DNA of 8,906 nucleotides from an uncultured Helicobacteraceae bacterium (GTDB lineage Bacteria > Campylobacterota > Campylobacteria > Campylobacterales > UBA6016), in contig CALJKN010000019.1 of the NCBI GenBank assembly GCA_937973585.1, forward strand, positions 1-8,906, written 5' to 3'. Shown one piece after another: positions 5,143-8,906 of the stretch; positions within the stretch are counted from its first letter, which is position 1; each line of letters begins with the position of its first letter. Under the pieces are notes generated by a model that saw only the letters and a list, made by a program, of their open reading frames with translations, was not told where the DNA came from and searched no databases. The position numbers and the translations under genes are program-made.

Positions 5143-7536
5143 TTATAAAAAATTATCGTCTTGCATCAAAAGATATTTTGCTCTGTTAAATTTGCCGTCT
5201 TCGGTTATAAAGTCTTCATGATTTGCGACAAAAAAATAACCACCGTGTTCATTGTCATAAAACGGCGGCTCTCGCCGTTTGCCGAATCTAAAGATAGAAA
5301 AAGTAAAAAACTGCATCAAAGAATTTAGCATAGTCCTCTCTATCTCTTTTTTTGGGAAATTGGCTATTTGGTCTAGTCTTAAAAATTGATCCCATACTTT
5401 TTGTCCATCTAGTTTACCGTCGGTCAAATATCTCTGCATTTCATCTAACCGCTCAAACTCTTTGACTCCGGCGTATTTTGAAATATCAATCTTAAACGGA
5501 AAATAGAGGGTAAAATTTTGGGAGTTAATAAGCGTCATCGTGCTTGCTATCTCTTTGTAGTTTAGCTTTTCTACCAATCCGGCAAAGTTATCGTGGTTTG
5601 TTAAAAACCCGTTGTTGTAGCGAAGACCTTTTGTCTGTATAACTCCAAGCACCTCTTTGTAGTACTCTTCAAATTTTTTATTTTTTAGTATTTCCCTGTA
5701 CTTTTCATTTTTCAAGTCAAAACCCAAACGGTTATCGTCACGATAGATTTTTTCAACATCGTCCATATCAAAAAAATAGACCAACCCCTCTCTTTTGCAG
5801 CTTCTGTTAATCCGCCCCATAAACTGCTCTTCGCCGTCAAGCGTAGAAATATTCTTAAAGCCTATGTCCATATCTATGTCAACGCCCGCTTCGATGACTT
5901 GCGTAGCCACTATGATAATGGGCTTATCCTCTTTGCTTTTATTGATGACAAACTGACGGTAAGCTTTGTTGTCGTCACCGCTTAGCTCGTAAACGTTTTC
6001 AAATCGCCCTTTGATAGCGTCATAAAACTCTCTAGCGCTCTGCTTTTTGATAAATTCAAATAATATTTTCTTGTCTTTGGGCAATATATCCAATATCGCT
6101 ACCAGCTCGTCACGGCTCATCTTTTTAGTAGGATCCAAAAGCGAAAAATCAATTTTCACCCTATCTTTAAAAAGCTCATGCTCAAAAAAATAATCTCTCT
6201 TTTGGGTGCTTATCAAATCCACAAAACTGTTTTTGTTTTCCAGAAAAAAATCAAGCTTCGGCAGTGTCGCCGACATAATGATGATTTTGATATTGAGGAG
6301 CGAGGCGTATTTGTCGAAAAACTCCACCATGTACCACCAAAGGCGGTTGTTGTAGCTTTGTATCTCGTCAAGGATAATAACGCTATTGGCTAGTTGCCAA
6401 AGCGGAAAATTATCCTCTTTGGAGGTGCCAAATAAGATATTAAAAAGCGCCACATGTGTTGTAATAACCGCCGGAGAATGAAAAAATAGTCGGCTTATAT
6501 ACGATTTTTGATATTTGCTCTCTTCGTCTTCTTGATCTTTTTCATCTATCGTTATCGGCGTTATCGAATTTATCACCTCAATTTTGAGCTCATTTTTGAA
6601 TATATCGTCAAATACGTTTCTGGTCTGCTCCACGAGTGTATTAAAAGGGAAAATATAAAAAAGCTTATTGAGATTTGGCTCTGCATTTAGAAGTTGTAGC
6701 GCCAGATTGACAGATGTGATAGTCTTGCCGCTTCCGGTCGGGGCTTCAAGGTAAAAAATATTTTTATCAAGATTTTGAAGTAAGTTTTTTTCAGCCTCTG
6801 CAAACATCTCGCCTCTTAGCTTGTTGATGCCGTCTGTTTTGGCAAAGCCGCTTAGATAGTTGTCAAATATTTGCTTGAGTTTTTGTTTGTCATCATCAGA
6901 GAAAAGCCCGAAGTCGTTTATCGGAAATTTTGCCATATATTCGGTAGTTGCATAATAATCGCTAGATACGAGGAGTGAGAAAAGGAGTTTGTTTAGTATA
7001 TAAAATTCAAAATGTGGGATATTGAGCCTCTCAAGATTTGCCATATAACTTTTTGCGTTTGTCTCGCTTTTGCGATACTCTTCAAAGACCCCCAAAGCGC
7101 CGTGGTGTTTGGCTTGATGATATGAAAAGCTATACAAAATAAATTTTAGCTTTTCTCTTACCGTCCTATCTTTCAAACAATCAGTTTTTGATAAATAATA
7201 TTCAATATATTGCGTAGACGATAATAACGAATGGTCGCTGCTTTGCGTTTCGTTTTTATGCTTATCAAATAATGGATTGCTCATTTTTTTAGCTTGAAAA
7301 TGCGGATTTGTTTTGCCTAAATCGTGCAAATAAATAGCATTGTCAAACATCTCTTTTATAAGCTTAAAGTGCGTGTCGTCAAGTTTTCGCACAAGCGCAT
7401 CAATCGTCTGCTCCAATTTTTTTGAGGCGACAATTTTTTGGTAATAAGCAAGCGTCAAATCAGAATGAGCGATAAGCGTCTCATCCGGAGTGTGGGCCAA
7501 AAATGACTCGTCAACTCCAAAATCAGATAAAAGCAT
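5143..7536 (-). CDS. cas3: CRISPR-associated nuclease-helicase Cas3 (HD + DEAD/DEAH, type I-B)
   Basis: Cas3 is recruited by Cascade to unwind and degrade target DNA. I chose the ATG at 7536 (797 residues): GAGAAG lies four bases upstream and the overlap with cas5 is 14 bases; an upstream TTG at 7557 would add seven residues. Numbering from the ATG, the N-terminal HD nuclease domain shows His24, His71-Asp72 (YLHDLGK), His102 and the YHQAKHH motif at 139-145. The helicase follows with Walker A APTGSGKT (265-272), DEIQ (390-393), SAT (422-424), ATQVIEAGVDID (544-555) and QFMGRINR (571-578). All are intact, so both activities are expected. The C-terminal region of about 200 residues is usual for the family. 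The single-chain HD-helicase and the adjacent cas5 and cas7 fit subtype I-B. Confidence 0.96.
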   Translation of the reverse strand: MLLSDFGVDESFLAHTPDETLIAHSDLTLAYYQKIVASKKLEQTIDALVRKLDDTHFKLIKEMFDNAIYLHDLGKTNPHFQAKKMSNPLFDKHKNETQSSDHSLLSSTQYIEYYLSKTDCLKDRTVREKLKFILYSFSYHQAKHHGALGVFEEYRKSETNAKSYMANLERLNIPHFEFYILNKLLFSLLVSSDYYATTEYMAKFPINDFGLFSDDDKQKLKQIFDNYLSGFAKTDGINKLRGEMFAEAEKNLLQNLDKNIFYLEAPTGSGKTITSVNLALQLLNAEPNLNKLFYIFPFNTLVEQTRNVFDDIFKNELKIEVINSITPITIDEKDQEDEESKYQKSYISRLFFHSPAVITTHVALFNILFGTSKEDNFPLWQLANSVIILDEIQSYNNRLWWYMVEFFDKYASLLNIKIIIMSATLPKLDFFLENKNSFVDLISTQKRDYFFEHELFKDRVKIDFSLLDPTKKMSRDELVAILDILPKDKKILFEFIKKQSAREFYDAIKGRFENVYELSGDDNKAYRQFVINKSKEDKPIIIVATQVIEAGVDIDMDIGFKNISTLDGEEQFMGRINRSCKREGLVYFFDMDDVEKIYRDDNRLGFDLKNEKYREILKNKKFEEYYKEVLGVIQTKGLRYNNGFLTNHDNFAGLVEKLNYKEIASTMTLINSQNFTLYFPFKIDISKYAGVKEFERLDEMQRYLTDGKLDGQKVWDQFLRLDQIANFPKKEIERTMLNSLMQFFTFSIFRFGKRREPPFYDNEHGGYFFVANHEDFITEDGKFNRAKYLLMQDDNFL

Positions 7537-8278
7537 AGTTCTTCTCGCCGTGAGCAAATGTATTGTCCGGCAAATGTTCTACTTCATAATTTGTAAAAAT
7601 GAGAGTCTCATACTCGTAAAAATGATACTCTTTTTGCAGCCTAGCGGGCGAAATCTCTTGAAATAGATATGGCGCTTCACCTTCTTTTTGCCAACCGTTC
7701 ATCTTGTCTGTATTTTTGATAAAAAGCGAGTCAATATAGTTGTGTGAAGGCGCTCCAAGCTTAATCTCTTGCGTTTTATCTATATTCGCCGGATGGTCAT
7801 TTTTGCCTAAATATGGGATAAATACGGATTTGCCGCCCAGTAGATAATCACAAATTTTTGCATACTCTTCGCCCTCGTCTTCTAATATCATGATTTGCCA
7901 TGCTGGATTTTCTAGCCATTGCTCACGCACCACTAGATTACCGCCAGCCTCTTGCGAGGCATAGCCGACGCTATTGTTGAATGTTTGAATCTTTTTGCTG
8001 AAATATCCGTTTGGAGCTAGCGGCACGATAGAAACTTTCAAGTGTTGCAGTTTTTTATAAAACTCCGGATAGTCGTGATTATAAGTTAGCTCACTCGGTT
8101 TTTTGCCCCTGTTTTCATCGTGCAACTGCGCATGCCCGCCAAGCCCGATTATCGCCCCTAATAGCCCCAGTAGGGCGGGCTTGTGGATATTGTTGTAAGT
8201 AAAATACGCATACACGTTTACGTCCGGCTTGCGAAAACATGCCGTTTTACCGCCAAGCTCGAAGCTTATTGCTTTCAT
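7523..8278 (-). CDS. cas5: CRISPR-associated protein Cas5 (type I-B)
   Basis: Cas5 binds the 5' handle of the crRNA and caps the Cas7 backbone in Cascade. The RAMP-type N-terminus MKAISFELGGKTACFRKPD followed by HKPALLGLLGAIIGLGG is characteristic of Cas5b. I start it at ATG 8278, giving 251 residues: this overlaps the cas7 stop by four bases (ATGA) and matches the family's N-terminus. An upstream ATG at 8311 would add eleven residues inside cas7 without a ribosome binding site. Its stop lies 14 bases inside cas3, so the three genes are likely translated in a coupled manner. No catalytic role is expected, since I-B Cas5 is non-catalytic where a separate Cas6 exists. Confidence 0.93.
   Translation of the reverse strand: MKAISFELGGKTACFRKPDVNVYAYFTYNNIHKPALLGLLGAIIGLGGHAQLHDENRGKKPSELTYNHDYPEFYKKLQHLKVSIVPLAPNGYFSKKIQTFNNSVGYASQEAGGNLVVREQWLENPAWQIMILEDEGEEYAKICDYLLGGKSVFIPYLGKNDHPANIDKTQEIKLGAPSHNYIDSLFIKNTDKMNGWQKEGEAPYLFQEISPARLQKEYHFYEYETLIFTNYEVEHLPDNTFAHGEKNYAFI
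7537..7547 (-). promoter_or_regulatory. Ribosome binding site deciding the cas3 start
   Basis: On the minus strand GAGAAG lies four bases before ATG 7536, inside the last codons of cas5. The alternative TTG at 7557 has no comparable site. Confidence 0.5.
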
Positions 8279-8906
8279 GCAATATCTTCTTTGGTAAAGA
8301 TATTTTTGCATTTGTAGCTTGTTTTGATAGAGAGCTTGTATGGATTGTAGTAGACCTCGACAGCTGCTTTATCGCCAACAAGTTTTTCGACCTCGCTCAG
8401 GTCTATCTCTCTTTTTTGACTATCAAATTTGACATAATCGCTCAAATCCGGCAGATAAGTCTCGCTATCCTTGCACTCCACAAACAAAGTAAACTCATTT
8501 TCACAACCAAACTTGCTATTTGTACTATACGCCGTAGCGCTCACAAGCGCCACCCTCTTAAACTCTTGATAGTCAGCCTCTGTGTAACCTTGAAAGTCAT
8601 TACCCAAAAGCGCTTTGTACTCGTCATAATTTCTCGGATTAATGCTAAACCCATAAAAATAATGAGCTTCATCGACTGTGATTTTGGTGCCGAGGGTTGA
8701 TTGTTGGCTATCTGCTTTATTTGAATTTTGAAACGGCGATAAAATATCTTGTACCTCTATATTTGTATCGTCAAACTTGTTAAATCCTTGTCCAAGCTGA
8801 ACAGCTCCAGTAATAGATATATTTTGCGACTCTACCGCAAATGTTGCACCAAAATTTTTGACATCTATCGCATTAAAAAGATTATTCATAACCTCTTTTG
8901 TCTCTG
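8275..8906 (-). CDS. cas7: CRISPR-associated protein Cas7 (Csh2-like, type I-B), 5' end outside window
   Basis: Cas7 coats the crRNA spacer and forms the backbone of Cascade. The visible part is the C-terminal two thirds of a family normally near 300 residues. Hallmarks are NLFNAIDVKNFGATFAV, SITGAVQLGQG, ILSPFQNSN, STLGTKITVDEAHYFYGF and ALVSATAYSTNSKFGCENEF, the last being highly typical of Csh2. The Met at 8889 is internal: the frame stays open through the right edge and the upstream codons (Glu-Thr-Lys-Glu-Val) fit the family. The real start lies to the right, where cas8b and cas6 are expected. The stop overlaps the cas5 start by four bases. Confidence 0.95.
   Translation of the reverse strand, partial: ETKEVMNNLFNAIDVKNFGATFAVESQNISITGAVQLGQGFNKFDDTNIEVQDILSPFQNSNKADSQQSTLGTKITVDEAHYFYGFSINPRNYDEYKALLGNDFQGYTEADYQEFKRVALVSATAYSTNSKFGCENEFTLFVECKDSETYLPDLSDYVKFDSQKREIDLSEVEKLVGDKAAVEVYYNPYKLSIKTSYKCKNIFTKEDIA

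Noticed and set aside
8239..8700. Plus-strand frame of 153 codons opposite cas7 and cas5
   Set aside because: It is antisense to well-recognised cas genes, with no start signals; its hydrophobic look is a by-product of the opposite-strand codons.
8275..8889. Cas7 as a short complete protein starting at 8889
   Set aside because: The frame continues open to the window edge with family-like codons upstream, and a complete Cas7 is about a third longer.

Overview
The window reads as two unrelated parts. From about position 1128 to the right end the DNA has low-to-moderate GC and encodes proteins resembling those of Campylobacter and related Campylobacterota. The first ~1.13 kb is GC-rich and encodes pieces of proteins typical of gammaproteobacteria such as Aeromonas. 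The host assignment comes from recognising protein families and composition, not from a search.

Left part (1-1834). One long open frame (open at the left edge, ending at 1220) is a string of unrelated gene pieces. These are the C-terminal end of a phenylacetate-CoA ligase family protein, most of a DUF3466-type protein, the end of an SpmA/SpmB-type membrane protein, about 60 bases I cannot assign, and the AT-richer tail of a phage-like gene. A second phage-like gene starts at 1221 with a good ribosome binding site. It runs, homology intact, exactly to the edge of a CRISPR repeat at 1734/1735. I regard this part as probably a chimeric assembly, not a natural gene fusion.

Middle (1735-1995). 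There is a minimal CRISPR array with two identical repeats of 30-31 bases and one complete 35-base spacer. Its repeat ends in ATTGAAAC on the minus strand, so the array is read on the minus strand. An AT-rich leader of about 166 bases separates it from cas2 and contains a hairpin. The phage-like sequence abutting the second repeat sits where spacer 2 should be, which suggests that spacer 2 matches that phage gene.

Right part (1996-8906), all on the minus strand. This is a type I-B CRISPR-Cas operon in the order cas7 (cut by the right edge) - cas5 - cas3 - AAA_14/DUF4143 ATPase - cas4 - cas1 - cas2 - leader - array. cas7, cas5 and cas3 supply backbone, handle-binding and target-degrading parts of Cascade interference. 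cas4, cas1 and cas2 select and integrate new spacers. cas6 and cas8b are not present and are expected beyond the right edge. The genes are tightly packed with short overlaps, except for a 73-base AT-rich gap between cas3 and the ATPase gene that may carry an internal promoter.

The most interesting biological point is the AAA+ ATPase gene inside the cas operon, three bases upstream of cas4, where it appears coupled to the spacer-acquisition genes. The most interesting sequence-level point is the direct link between the array and a phage gene, together with a shared 10-base string that suggests both spacers came from the same phage locus.
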